From positions 310,001-374,000 of the forward strand of contig NZ_VUYU01000006.1 in NCBI RefSeq assembly GCF_011682065.1: a DNA stretch of 64,000 nucleotides, given 5' to 3'. A program made the position numbers and the translations under genes. The first letter of the stretch is position 1. Every line of letters begins with the position of its first letter. Origin of the DNA: Massilia rubra. Lineage in GTDB: Bacteria > Pseudomonadota > Gammaproteobacteria > Burkholderiales > Burkholderiaceae_D. Below the pieces are notes generated by a model. The model worked only from the letters and a program-made list of their open reading frames with translations, was not told the origin of the DNA and did no database searches. This document shows positions 48,076 through 57,604 of this stretch, piece after piece.

Positions 48076-50886
48076 ATGGTAAATTCATCCGCTGCACAAG
48101 AAAACCCTCCCCTCCTCGACAAGGACGCTCCGCTGAAAGAAGATATTCGCCTGCTCGGCCGCCTGCTCGGTGACGTGCTGCGCGACCAGGAAGGCGAAGC
48201 GGTCTTCGATGTCGTCGAGACCATCCGCCAGACCGCCGTGCGCTTCCGGCGCGAAGACGACGCCCAGGCCGGCCAGGACCTGACCGCCCTGCTGCACAAG
48301 CTCACGCGCGAGCAAACCATTTCGGTGGTGCGCGCGTTTTCGTATTTTTCGCACCTGGCCAACATCGCCGAGGACCAGCACCACATCCGCCGCCGCCGCG
48401 CCCACCTGCTGGCCGGCTCGGCGCCGCAACAGGGCAGCGTGAGCTTCGCGCTGTCCAAGCTGAAAGCCGCCGGCGTGGCCAGCGACACGGTGCGCACCTT
48501 TTTCAGCGACGCCCTGATTGCCCCGGTCCTGACGGCCCACCCGACCGAAGTGCAGCGCAAGAGCATTCTCGACGCCGAGCATGACATCGCGCGCCTGCTG
48601 GCCGAACGCGACCTGCCGCTCACGCCGCGCGAAAGGGTGGCCAACATGGCGCTGCTGCACGCGCGCATCGCCACGCTCTGGCAAACGCGCATGCTGCGCT
48701 ACTCCAAGCTGACCGTGGCCGATGAAATCGACAACGCCCTGTCCTACTACCGCATCACCTTCCTGCGCGAGCTGCCCGGCCTGTACGACGACATCGAGGA
48801 AGAAATCGCCGCCCACTATCCGGACGGCGCCCAGGCGCTGACCGATAACTCCTACGTCCAGATGGGCAGCTGGATCGGCGGCGACCGCGATGGCAACCCG
48901 AACGTCAACGCCGGCACCATGCAGCACGCGCTGGTGCGCCAGGCCACCACCATCCTCGACTTCTATCTCGACGAAGTGCACGCGCTCGGCGCCGAGCTGT
49001 CGATTTCGACCCTGATGGTCGGCGCCAGCCCCGCCCTGCAAGCGCTGGCCGACGCCTCGCCCGACCAGTCGCCGCACCGCAGCGACGAACCATACCGGCG
49101 CGCCCTGATCGGCATCTACGCGCGCCTGGCGGCCACCGCCCGTGCGCTGGGCGCGACCAATATCATGCGCCGCGAAGTCGGGCACGCCGCGCCCTACCTC
49201 GACGCCGCCGGCTTCTGCGCCGACCTGGACGTGCTGGCCGATTCGCTGCGCGCCAATCACGGCCAACTGCTGGTCAAGCCGCGCCTGGCCACGGTGCAGC
49301 GCGCCGCCGCCATCTTCGGCTTCCACCTGGCCTCGCTCGACATGCGCCAGACCTCGGACGTGCACGAACGCGTGCTGGCCGAACTGTTCGCCGGGGCCGG
49401 CGTCGAAGCCGACTACACCAAACTGAGCGAAGAACAAAAGGTGCAGCTGCTGCTGGCCGAACTGGCGCAACCGCGCCTGCTGTATTCGCCGTACGCGGAA
49501 CTGAGCGAGGAAACCGCGTCCGAACTGGCGATCCTGCGCGCGGCGAAAGATATCCGCCAGCGCTACGGCAAGCGCGCGATCCGCAACTACATCATTTCGC
49601 ACACCGAGACCGTGTCCGACCTGCTCGAAGTGCTGCTGCTGCAAAAAGAAACGGGCCTGCTGCGCGCGCGCGACAAACAGCTCGACGCCATGGTCATTCC
49701 GCTGTTCGAAACCATTCCCGACCTGCAGCGCGCGGCCGGCATCATGAACGAGTGGATGGCGCTGCCGCTGGTCAAGGAACTGATCGCGCACCAAGGCCAG
49801 CTCCAGGAAGTCATGCTCGGCTACTCGGACTCGAACAAGGATGGCGGCTTCCTCACGTCCAACTGGGAGCTGTACAAGGCCGAGATCCACCTGGTCAAGG
49901 TGTTCCTTGATGCCGGCGTCAAGCTGCGCCTGTTCCATGGCCGGGGCGGCACGGTCGGCCGTGGCGGCGGACCATCGTATGAAGCGATCCTGGCGCAGCC
50001 GCCGGGCACCGTCAATGGCCAGATCCGCCTGACCGAACAGGGCGAAATCATCGCCTCCAAGTTCTCGAACGCCGAAATCGGCCGCCGCAACCTGGAACTG
50101 CTGGTCGCCGCCACCCTGGAGGCAAGCCTGATGCCGCATGCGGCCGAAGGCGCCAAGGCGCAGCAACTGGGCCGCTTCGAAGCCATCATGGCCGACCTCT
50201 CCGGGCGCGCCTACAAGGCTTACCGCAACCTGGTCTACGAAACGCCGGGGTTTACCGACTACTTTTTCTCGGCCACGCCGATCGCCGAAATCGCCGAACT
50301 CAATCTCGGTTCGCGTCCGGCCTCGCGCAAGTCGACCAAGCGCATCGAAGACTTGCGCGCCATTCCGTGGGGCTTCTCGTGGGGCCAGTGCCGCCTGCTG
50401 CTGCCGGGCTGGTACGGCTTCGGCTCGGCCATCACGCAATGGGTCGAGGAAGGCGAGCGCGACGAAAAAATCGCGACCCTGCAAGCCATGTTCAAGGAAT
50501 GGCCGTTTTTTGCCACCCTGCTCTCGAACATGGACATGGTGCTGGCCAAGACCGACCTGGCGATCGCCTCGCGCTACGCCGGGCTGGTGGCCGACGTCGA
50601 ACTGCGCGAGCGCATCTTCAAGCGCATCGCGGCCGAACACGGCACCACCTTGCGCTGCCTGGAGATGATCACCGGCGCGCATGAACGCCTGGCCGGCAAT
50701 CCGCTGCTGGCGCGCTCGATCCAGAACCGCTTCGCCTACCTCGATCCGCTGAACCACTTGCAGGTCGAGCTGATCCACCGCCACCGCGCGCTGTCGGGCG
50801 AACCGGGCAAGGTCGACGAGCGGGTCCATCGCGGCATCCACCTGTCGATCAACGGCGTGGCCGCCGGCCTGCGCAACACGGGTTAA
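48076..50886 (+). CDS. ppc: Phosphoenolpyruvate carboxylase
   Basis: 936 aa from ATG at 48076; an upstream ATG at 48013 would add 21 residues. Catalytic His in [13 protein letters not shown] (H155), the HCO3/PEP loop [19 protein letters not shown] (about 582-600) and the Arg-rich [14 protein letters not shown] (about 620-633). It ends in the usual allosteric tail with C-terminal GLRNTG. It makes oxaloacetate from PEP and bicarbonate to refill the TCA cycle. Divergent from hemC. Confidence 0.97.
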   Translation: MVNSSAAQENPPLLDKDAPLKEDIRLLGRLLGDVLRDQEGEAVFDVVETIRQTAVRFRREDDAQAGQDLTALLHKLTREQTISVVRAFSYFSHLANIAEDQHHIRRRRAHLLAGSAPQQGSVSFALSKLKAAGVASDTVRTFFSDALIAPVLTAHPTEVQRKSILDAEHDIARLLAERDLPLTPRERVANMALLHARIATLWQTRMLRYSKLTVADEIDNALSYYRITFLRELPGLYDDIEEEIAAHYPDGAQALTDNSYVQMGSWIGGDRDGNPNVNAGTMQHALVRQATTILDFYLDEVHALGAELSISTLMVGASPALQALADASPDQSPHRSDEPYRRALIGIYARLAATARALGATNIMRREVGHAAPYLDAAGFCADLDVLADSLRANHGQLLVKPRLATVQRAAAIFGFHLASLDMRQTSDVHERVLAELFAGAGVEADYTKLSEEQKVQLLLAELAQPRLLYSPYAELSEETASELAILRAAKDIRQRYGKRAIRNYIISHTETVSDLLEVLLLQKETGLLRARDKQLDAMVIPLFETIPDLQRAAGIMNEWMALPLVKELIAHQGQLQEVMLGYSDSNKDGGFLTSNWELYKAEIHLVKVFLDAGVKLRLFHGRGGTVGRGGGPSYEAILAQPPGTVNGQIRLTEQGEIIASKFSNAEIGRRNLELLVAATLEASLMPHAAEGAKAQQLGRFEAIMADLSGRAYKAYRNLVYETPGFTDYFFSATPIAEIAELNLGSRPASRKSTKRIEDLRAIPWGFSWGQCRLLLPGWYGFGSAITQWVEEGERDEKIATLQAMFKEWPFFATLLSNMDMVLAKTDLAIASRYAGLVADVELRERIFKRIAAEHGTTLRCLEMITGAHERLAGNPLLARSIQNRFAYLDPLNHLQVELIHRHRALSGEPGKVDERVHRGIHLSINGVAAGLRNTG

Positions 50887-50924
50887 GGCCCCGCGCGGCG
50901 GCGGGCGCCGCCCGCGTGTCCCCT

Positions 50925-50965
50925 CGGCCATCCGCCGCCAGCCTGGCGCCGGATGGCCGTTTTTT
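50925..50965 (+). terminator. Rho-independent terminator after ppc
   Basis: CGGCCATCCG / CGGATGGCCG 10-bp stem with a 15-base loop and TTTTTT, 38 bp after the ppc stop. Confidence 0.9.
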
Positions 50966-51135
50966 GTCCACGCCCACCCTGCGCCGCGCCGCACGGCGTG
51001 GATTGAATCAATTCTCCAACACTACATGCACGCGGCATACGGGCGATTCGTTGTCCTGTACAAATTGCACCGGCCTCAACAAGTTGGCATAGAATGAACT
51101 GACCAACAACCTGTCTGAAACACGAGGGGGTGCGC

Positions 51136-52503
51136 ATGAAAACGTGGAGCGTGGAGTCGCTTTGCCTGACCGTCGCCGCCATCGTGCTGGTGCTGGCGTC
51201 GCTGGTGGGCTTGATCGCCGTGAGCGACGCCCACGCGCTGCCGCGCTGGCTGTTCTCCCTCGTCATTGCGCTGTCCGGCGCCGCGCTGGTGGCCAGCCTG
51301 CGCATCCGCGCGCTGGCCATCGCGCGCAACCATGCCCAGAGCCGCTACCGGCACTTCATCGACACCGCCCACGAAGGCGTCTGGACGCTCGACGGCGCGG
51401 CCCGCACCACCTTCGCCAACGCCCGCGTGGCCCAGATGTTCGGCGCCACGCCCGGCACCCTGCTGGGGCGTCCGATGCACGAGTTTCTGGGCGAAAATCC
51501 ACCCCGCGACCTCACCGAGATGACCAGCGCCGACACCGCCCATGTCGGCTGCACCCACGACCTGTCGTACCGCCGGGTGGACGGCAGCATCGGCTGGGCC
51601 ATCGTGAGCGGGCGGCCGATGCTGGGCGACGATGGCATGGCCGCCGGCACCTTGCTGATGCTGACCGATATCACCGGGCGCAAGGCGGCCGAGCTGGAAC
51701 TGGCGGCGGTGCAGATCGGCCTGGAAGTGCGCATCCGCATGCGCACGGCCGAGCTCGAGCGCAGCAACGCCCGGCTGCGCATCGAAGTGGCCGAGCGCCA
51801 GATGGCCGAGAATGCGCTGGCCGAATCGTTCCGCGAGCTGCGCCAGTTGAGCTCCCATCTGGAAACGATCAAGGAAGACGAGCGCAAGCGCATCGCCAAG
51901 GGCATCCATGACGAGCTGGGGCAGAACCTGATGGCGCTCAAGATCGACGTGGAAATGCTGCACGCGCGCGCCAGCCTGCGTCATCCGCTGCTCAAGCGCA
52001 AGGTAGGCGACGTGCTCGACACCATCGACCTGACCATCCGCTCGGTGCGCGCGATCATGAACGATCTGCATCCGAGCACCCTGGAACTAGGCTTGCCGGC
52101 GGCCGCCGAGTGGCTGGTGCAACAGTTCGGAAAGCGCAGCGGCATCGCCACCTCGCTCACCGTGGTCGAGGGTGACGGACCGCTGCCGGACAGCCACCAC
52201 ACCGACGTCGTTTTCCGCATCATCCAGGAGTGCCTGCTCAACATCTTGCGGCACGCCAAGGCCACCCGGGTCGAGATCGGGCTCGATATCGGCATCGAAT
52301 ACCTGACCATCACCATCGTCGACAACGGCGTGGGCATGGGGCCGGGCGACGCCGCCAAGGTGGCCTCGTTCGGCTTGCGCGGGATCCGCGAACGGGTCGA
52401 TGTGTTCGGCGGGCAGATGGTGATCGACAGCCGGCCGGGCGGCGGGACCACCCTGGCGATGATGATTCCGCTCGAGAGCGAGGCGGCGGCGCTGGAGGAT
52501 TAG
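51136..52503 (+). CDS. Orphan PAS-domain sensor histidine kinase, NarL type
   Basis: 455 aa from ATG at 51136 with GAGGGGG before it; a GTG at 51130 is possible. Two membrane helices (about 9-30 and 38-58), a PAS domain (about 70-185), a coiled-coil linker, then HisKA_3 with the phosphorylated His in KEDERKRIAKGIHDELGQNL (H258). The ATPase domain has NILRHAKATRVEI, DNGVGMGPGD and GLRGIRERV. No response regulator gene lies beside it. The signal is unknown. Confidence 0.9.
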   Translation: MKTWSVESLCLTVAAIVLVLASLVGLIAVSDAHALPRWLFSLVIALSGAALVASLRIRALAIARNHAQSRYRHFIDTAHEGVWTLDGAARTTFANARVAQMFGATPGTLLGRPMHEFLGENPPRDLTEMTSADTAHVGCTHDLSYRRVDGSIGWAIVSGRPMLGDDGMAAGTLLMLTDITGRKAAELELAAVQIGLEVRIRMRTAELERSNARLRIEVAERQMAENALAESFRELRQLSSHLETIKEDERKRIAKGIHDELGQNLMALKIDVEMLHARASLRHPLLKRKVGDVLDTIDLTIRSVRAIMNDLHPSTLELGLPAAAEWLVQQFGKRSGIATSLTVVEGDGPLPDSHHTDVVFRIIQECLLNILRHAKATRVEIGLDIGIEYLTITIVDNGVGMGPGDAAKVASFGLRGIRERVDVFGGQMVIDSRPGGGTTLAMMIPLESEAAALED

Positions 52504-52689
52504 CGCGGATACAACAATACACAAAATGTAACAGACAAGCGTGTGGACGTATGTACAATGGACCCCGGTAAAGCAGGTGCGACAAGGTCGGCCTGGTTTA
52601 TTGACTACCCCCTGTTTGCGCGTCCGGGCCTTCCGGATGCGCATTTTTTTCGGGTGATCAGATGGGTGTCTTGTTTTTCTCCGATTCCA

Positions 52690-53121
52690 TTATCTCGGCG
52701 TTCTTTTCATACTGTCGCTCAGCCATTTTTCCCTGGTCAGATTGCAATTCTTCAGGATCGCCTCCGATGGCGTATTTGCAATGAAGTAGTCTTCGCGCTC
52801 TTTTCCCTTCAGCTTCGCGGGGGCGTAGACAAAGGTATCGGTCGCGTCGCAGGTCGACGCCAGGTTGTTGCTCGCCGCTTTACGGTGGGCGTGCTCCGCG
52901 CTCATACACGCCACATCGCTCATGAAGCCGACCGGATCGAATTTCTTCTTGCACTCGGCCAGTTTCGCGTGCCTTGCCGTGGTGTCGCCGAGATAGCGTG
53001 CCACCAGCGCCGGATCGGGCGTGGCCATGCTCGCTGCAAAGGCGGCCGCAGGCGCCGCCATCAGGGCGACAGCGAGCAGCAAGGTGCGGCCGGAAAAACG
53101 GCGTGGAGATGTGATTTGCAT
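52690..53121 (-). CDS. Hypothetical exported Cys-containing protein
   Basis: 143 aa from ATG at 53121, with GAGGG at the right distance; M1 at 53136 is less likely. Signal peptide to about 30 (AAPAAAFAAS). The mature part has four Cys (ECKKKFD, VACMSAEHAHRKAA, TCDATDTF, NCNLTREKW), possibly two disulfides. The EexN/DUF-like spacing is only suggestive. Function unknown. Confidence 0.6.
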   Translation of the reverse strand: MQITSPRRFSGRTLLLAVALMAAPAAAFAASMATPDPALVARYLGDTTARHAKLAECKKKFDPVGFMSDVACMSAEHAHRKAASNNLASTCDATDTFVYAPAKLKGKEREDYFIANTPSEAILKNCNLTREKWLSDSMKRTPR

Positions 53122-53260
53122 TTTTCCCTCAATCAATCATGAAATAATAGCCTTCAAGCATAGCATTTTTAACAATGCGCTGGGAAACATTTATTGCCAT
53201 TAAGTCCACACCGGCACGCCGGGCGTCCGTGAAAACCGATGCCGCCGTGGCGCGGACGTA

Positions 53261-53298
53261 AAAAAACCGTGCGCACCCGAGGGTGGACACGGTTTTTT
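53261..53298. terminator. Bidirectional terminator after rpoD
   Basis: AAAAAACCGTG ... CACGGTTTTTT, a stem flanked by A and T runs, 40 bp beyond the rpoD stop. It can serve transcription from either side. Confidence 0.85.
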
Positions 53299-53337
53299 CG
53301 CCATCGCGCCAGCCAGGGCCGGCGCGACCAACGCTAC

Positions 53338-55905
53338 TTAATGGTTGTGCAGGAAGCTCTTGAGCTTGTCCGAACGCGACGGCTGGCGCAGCTTGCTCAT
53401 CGCTTTCGCTTCGATCTGGCGAATCCGCTCGCGCGTGACGTCGAATTGCTTGCCCACTTCTTCCAGCGTGTGGTCGTTCGACATCTCGACACCGTAGCGC
53501 ATACGCAACACTTTGGCTTCGCGCGGGGTCAGCGAATCGAGCACTTCCTTGATCACATTGCGCATCGACGCGTGCAATGCGGCGTCCAGCGGCGCCAGGG
53601 TGGCGTTGTCTTCGATGAAGTCGCCCAGTTGGGAATCGCCATCCTCGCCCATCGGGGTTTCCATCGAAATCGGCTCTTTGGCGATCTTCATGATCTCGCG
53701 AACCTTGTTCTCCGGCATTTCCATCTTCAGGGCCAGGGTCGCCAGGTCCGGCTCGCTGCCGGTTTCCTGCATGATCTGGCGCGAAATACGGTTCATCTTG
53801 TTGATCGTTTCGATCATGTGCACCGGCACCCGGATGGTGCGCGCCATGTCCGCGATCGAACGCGTGATCGCCTGGCGGATCCACCACGTCGCATACGTGG
53901 AGAACTTGTAGCCGCGACGATACTCAAACTTGTCGACCGCCTTCAACAGGCCGATATTGCCTTCCTGGATCAGATCGAGGAATTGCAGACCACGGTTGAT
54001 GTATTTCTTCGCAATCGAAATCACCAGGCGCAAGTTGGCAACAGTCATCTCGCGCTTGGCGTGACGCGCGCGCTTTTCGCCGGCCGCCATCTGCTTGTTG
54101 ATCTTGCGCAGGTCGGCCAGCGGCAAGGCCACGCGGGCTTGCAGGTCGATCATGCGCTGTTGCAGTTCCTTGATCGCAGGCACGTTACGGCTCAATACCA
54201 CGCTGTACGGATAGGCGCAGTCGACTTCGCGGTCGACCCAGGCCAGGTCGGTCTCGTTGCCCGGGAATACCTTGATGAAGTGGGCGCGCGGCATGCCGCA
54301 GCGGTCCACGCAGATCGCCAGCACGGCTTTTTCGATATGGCGCACTTCATCCATCTGGCCGCGCAGGGTGTCGCACAGCTTTTCGACGACCTTGGCGGTG
54401 AAACGGATGCCGAGCAGCTCGTTCGAAATGACTTCCTGCGCCTTGACGTAGTTCTTGGTGCCGTAGCCATCCTTCTCGAAGGCCTTGGCCATCTTGTCGA
54501 ATTCGGTTTCGATGATCTTGAACTTGTCGAGTGCGTTCCTGCGCAGCTGGACCAGCTGTTCGGCCGAGAAACCAGCCGCGCCGCCATTGGCGTCGCCGTC
54601 TTCTTCCTCGACTTCTTCTTCCTCTTCTTCGTCATCTTCCGACGGGGCGGCGTGCACCACCGGCGCGGCCGGGGCCGAGCTCTCGTTGTGATCGACAAAA
54701 CCGTCCACCACTTCGTCGACCTTGAGGTCGTCGTTGGCGATCTTGTGCGACAGCGCGATGATTTCGGCGATCGTGGTCGGGCAGGCCGAAATGGCCTGGA
54801 CCATGTCTTTCAGGCCGCCCTCGATGCGCTTGGCGATTTCGATCTCGCCTTCGCGCGTGAGCAGCGCGACCGCGCCCATTTCGCGCATGTACATGCGGAC
54901 CGGATCGGTGGTGCGGCCGAAGTCGGAATCGACCGTCGACAGCGCCGTGGCCGCGGCCGCTTCGACTTCGTCGTCGCTGGTGGCGGTGGCGACCGTATCG
55001 GTCAGCAGCATCATTTCAGCGTCCGGCGCGCGCTCGTAGACCGCGATGCCCATGTCGTTGAAGGTGGCGATGATGCCTTCGACCGCTTCCGGATCGATGA
55101 TGTTTTCCGGCAGTTGATCGTTGATCTCGGCGTAGGTCAGGTAGCCGCGCTCCTTGCCCATGTTGATCAGGTTCTTGATCTGCTGGCGGCGCCGTTCCAT
55201 ATCCGCTTCCGAGGCTTTCGGATCGGCGGCCAGCATGCCGTTCACGCCGCCCTTGGCCTTGCGTTCCTTGGCTTTCGAGACCGCTTTCAGTTCGGCGCGC
55301 TCGACCGCATTGAGCGCGGCGACTTCATCGTTTTCGGGCGTGAATTCGCTCGGTTTGCGGCCACGGCGGCCCGGTACCTTGACCGATGGCAGCAGGTAGC
55401 CGGAGGTATCGATCGCGGCCAGCGCGGCCGCGTCCGTGGTCTGGCTGACCGCCTGGCCGGCGGTCTGGATCATGGTCGGCTCCGGGTCCATTTTCTTGAC
55501 CGCGGTACGCGCCTTGGGCGCCACCTTCATGCCCGGCACCAGGTCGGCGTCGACCCCGGCGACCAGGTCGGGACGCACGGCCAGCTTGGAGCGCTTGCGC
55601 ACCACCACCGGCACGGCGGCGCCGTCGGCGGCCGGCGCGGACGCCAGCATGGTCTCGGCAACGACCGATTCCTGGAGCGCGTGCTCGATGGTCTCGGCAG
55701 GCGCACCCACCTCGACCAGTTCGACCGGATCGGCCGCGGCCATCACCGCGGCCAGGCGCGAACCCTTCTTGACCACCGTGACCTTGGCCGCCGCTTCCGT
55801 TTCGAGGAAGTAGGAGGTTGCGGTTTTCGGTACGGCCAGTTGGGCACTGCTCTTGCGCGGCGCTTTGGTGGCGGTCAGGGTTAAGGTCTTCGCGGTGTTC
55901 TTCAT
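53338..55905 (-). CDS. rpoD: RNA polymerase primary sigma factor, sigma-70, long N terminus
   Basis: 855 aa from ATG at 55905 (GGAG before it). Region 1.1-like text ([20 protein letters not shown]) begins only at about 239, so the first 235 residues (Ala/Val/Lys-rich) are an extension relative to E. coli. Region 1.2 is at about 333-365 ([20 protein letters not shown]), an acidic run [11 protein letters not shown] is near 426, region 2 holds [20 protein letters not shown] (about 671-690), and region 4 holds [14 protein letters not shown] and [15 protein letters not shown] (about 822-836). Directs housekeeping transcription. Confidence 0.95.
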   Translation of the reverse strand: MKNTAKTLTLTATKAPRKSSAQLAVPKTATSYFLETEAAAKVTVVKKGSRLAAVMAAADPVELVEVGAPAETIEHALQESVVAETMLASAPAADGAAVPVVVRKRSKLAVRPDLVAGVDADLVPGMKVAPKARTAVKKMDPEPTMIQTAGQAVSQTTDAAALAAIDTSGYLLPSVKVPGRRGRKPSEFTPENDEVAALNAVERAELKAVSKAKERKAKGGVNGMLAADPKASEADMERRRQQIKNLINMGKERGYLTYAEINDQLPENIIDPEAVEGIIATFNDMGIAVYERAPDAEMMLLTDTVATATSDDEVEAAAATALSTVDSDFGRTTDPVRMYMREMGAVALLTREGEIEIAKRIEGGLKDMVQAISACPTTIAEIIALSHKIANDDLKVDEVVDGFVDHNESSAPAAPVVHAAPSEDDEEEEEEVEEEDGDANGGAAGFSAEQLVQLRRNALDKFKIIETEFDKMAKAFEKDGYGTKNYVKAQEVISNELLGIRFTAKVVEKLCDTLRGQMDEVRHIEKAVLAICVDRCGMPRAHFIKVFPGNETDLAWVDREVDCAYPYSVVLSRNVPAIKELQQRMIDLQARVALPLADLRKINKQMAAGEKRARHAKREMTVANLRLVISIAKKYINRGLQFLDLIQEGNIGLLKAVDKFEYRRGYKFSTYATWWIRQAITRSIADMARTIRVPVHMIETINKMNRISRQIMQETGSEPDLATLALKMEMPENKVREIMKIAKEPISMETPMGEDGDSQLGDFIEDNATLAPLDAALHASMRNVIKEVLDSLTPREAKVLRMRYGVEMSNDHTLEEVGKQFDVTRERIRQIEAKAMSKLRQPSRSDKLKSFLHNH

Positions 55906-56447
55906 TAAAACTCCAGTCAATAATCCACCCGAGCTCGGCGTACCGCGCTCGATGGAACGTGTATCAGGATGGCCCTAGCTAAGGGCGATGTAGCCGAATT
56001 GCAAGCACGACCGGATGCATCGATGGCCCTGGTGGGCGTACCCCGTGCGGGGGTGCTGTGGTGCGTATGCTATGATCAAAATGGCGCTGTGCATGGCGGA
56101 ACGAAAAAAAGCCCGTGGCAAAACGGGCTTGAATCTATTTTCAGATGAACAATAGAAGAGACAATCACCATTATGCACCATGGCGAGATATCGCGATAAT
56201 TGATATATCGAATACCAGATATAAGCCAAAGATATAATCTTGACTGATAACCGCCGGTGCCGGGACGCCTTCTACCTGCTGACTGAACCTTCTGCGCTTC
56301 GTCAACCCGCGCGCAGGGCAAGAGGAGCATGATACACGATTTCGCGCCCTTCCGCGCATGCGCGCAATGCCCAACAGCGAATAAAATCCACGCACGCGCC
56401 TATGGCCGCATGCTATCCTTCCGGTTCCAGCTCTTACAATGAAGTCA
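55906..56447. other. Long intergenic region upstream of rpoD with unexplained terminator
   Basis: About 540 bp between the divergent rpoD and proQ-like genes. It should hold both promoters. It also contains a minus-strand terminator at 56104-56130 with no annotated gene upstream of it, and an AT-rich block at 56130-56240. No tRNA could be folded by eye. A small RNA is possible. Confidence 0.4.
56104..56130 (-). terminator. Rho-independent terminator of an unidentified minus-strand transcript
   Basis: On the minus strand AAGCCCGT-TTTGCC-ACGGGCTT is followed by a T run. No recognised gene ends here, so it would serve an unknown transcript starting to the right of 56130. Confidence 0.75.
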
Positions 56448-56936
56448 ATGAATACAACTAGTCTTGCCGCCGAGTCCGCGGACGTTCCCGTCACCGCACC
56501 CGCTCCAGCCCCTGCTCCTGCTTCAGCTCCAGCCCCCGCGCAAAGCGCGCGCTCCCTGCTCAAGCAATTGCAACAACAGTTCCCCGCCTTTCGCGACTGC
56601 CTGCCGCTGGCGATCGGCATCGACAAGCAACTGCTGGCGCGTGTTCCCGGCCTGGACCGCAAGACCATGCGCGCCGCGCTGGGCATCCATACCGGGTCCC
56701 TGCGCTACCTGCGCGCGATGGAAAAAGCCACGGTCCGCTACGACCTCGACGGCGTAGCCGGCGCGGAAGTGACCGACATCCACCGCACCCACGCCAAAGA
56801 AACCTTGCAGCAACGCTTCAAGAAAGAAGCCGAGCGCAAGAAGGCCGAACGCGACGCCGCCCAAGCGGACGAAGCGAACCGCCTGCGCCAGGAAAAGCTG
56901 CTCCAGCTCGCCTCCAAGTTCTCGCGCAACGGTTGA
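56448..56936 (+). CDS. ProQ/FinO-domain RNA chaperone
   Basis: 162 aa from ATG at 56448; ATG at 56439 would add three residues. A Pro/Ala-rich leader (about 15-35) precedes the ProQ/FinO fold: LKQLQQQFPAFRDCLPLAIG, IDKQLLARVPGLDRKTMRAA, LGIHTGSLRYLRAMEKATVR. The C-terminal tail is highly charged (RFKKEAERKKAERDAAQADE). It binds structured RNAs and helps sRNA regulation. It lies just before the exonuclease gene, close enough to be co-transcribed. Confidence 0.88.
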   Translation: MNTTSLAAESADVPVTAPAPAPAPASAPAPAQSARSLLKQLQQQFPAFRDCLPLAIGIDKQLLARVPGLDRKTMRAALGIHTGSLRYLRAMEKATVRYDLDGVAGAEVTDIHRTHAKETLQQRFKKEAERKKAERDAAQADEANRLRQEKLLQLASKFSRNG

Positions 56937-56947
56937 TCCCGGCCTCG

Positions 56948-57556
56948 ATGACGACCGATCCGGACGCGTTGTTGCCGCCTTACGACGGCATCACGATGGC
57001 CAGCGTACGCATGGTCCGCTCCGAACAGGATGCGGCCGGCGCGCTGGCGGCGCTCTCCTCGACCGACGTGCTCGGCTTCGACACCGAATCGAAGCCGACC
57101 TTCCTCAAGGGAGAACTGTCGACCGGCCCGCACCTGGTGCAGCTAGCAACTGACGAGGTCGCCTACCTGTTCCAGATCGGCGCCGGGCCGGCGGCCGAGG
57201 TCGCCGTCAGCGTGCTCAAGGCCGTGCTCGAATCGAAGTCCATCCTGAAGGTGGGTTTCGGTTTGAAGGATGACATTTTGCGCCTGCAAGGCAAACTCGG
57301 CATCGACGCCCACAACGTGCTCGACCTGTCGACCGCGCTGCGCAAGGGCGAACGCAATACCCTTGGCGCGAAAACGGCGGTGGCGCGCTTTTTCGGCCAG
57401 AAGCTGCAAAAATCCAAGAAGATCACCACCACCAACTGGTCGCTGGCGCGTTTGAGCGACAAGCAGATCCTGTACGCGGCCGACGACGCGCATGTGGCCT
57501 TGCGCGTGTACCGTCGCTGGCGGGCGGACCAGGCGGTGGCCAAGGCCGCGCTGTAA
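56948..57556 (+). CDS. RNase D-like 3'-5' exonuclease (DEDDy)
   Basis: 202 aa from ATG at 56948; a TTG at 56933 overlapping the ProQ stop is an alternative. Motif I is VLGFDTESKPTF (D-x-E), motif II near LKVGFGLKDDILRL and motif III YAADDAHVALRVY. No HRDC domain, so it is the short stand-alone WRN/RNase D-type exonuclease. It probably trims RNA. Its position behind the ProQ-like RNA chaperone suggests a shared RNA role. Confidence 0.85.
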   Translation: MTTDPDALLPPYDGITMASVRMVRSEQDAAGALAALSSTDVLGFDTESKPTFLKGELSTGPHLVQLATDEVAYLFQIGAGPAAEVAVSVLKAVLESKSILKVGFGLKDDILRLQGKLGIDAHNVLDLSTALRKGERNTLGAKTAVARFFGQKLQKSKKITTTNWSLARLSDKQILYAADDAHVALRVYRRWRADQAVAKAAL

Positions 57557-57570
57557 GTCTTCATGCCAGC

Positions 57571-57600
57571 AAGCGGGCTGCCCCTCAGGGCAGCCCGCTT
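57571..57600. terminator. Stem-loop between convergent genes
   Basis: A 13-bp stem AAGCGGGCTGCCC / GGGCAGCCCGCTT around CTCA. No T tract, so this is a stable hairpin that may end or protect transcripts from both sides. Confidence 0.6.
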
Positions 57601-57604
57601 CGGT

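Noticed and set aside
53239-55884. An 881-aa plus-strand frame opposite rpoD
   Set aside because: Antisense shadow of rpoD, with Arg/His/Asp-rich repetitive text.
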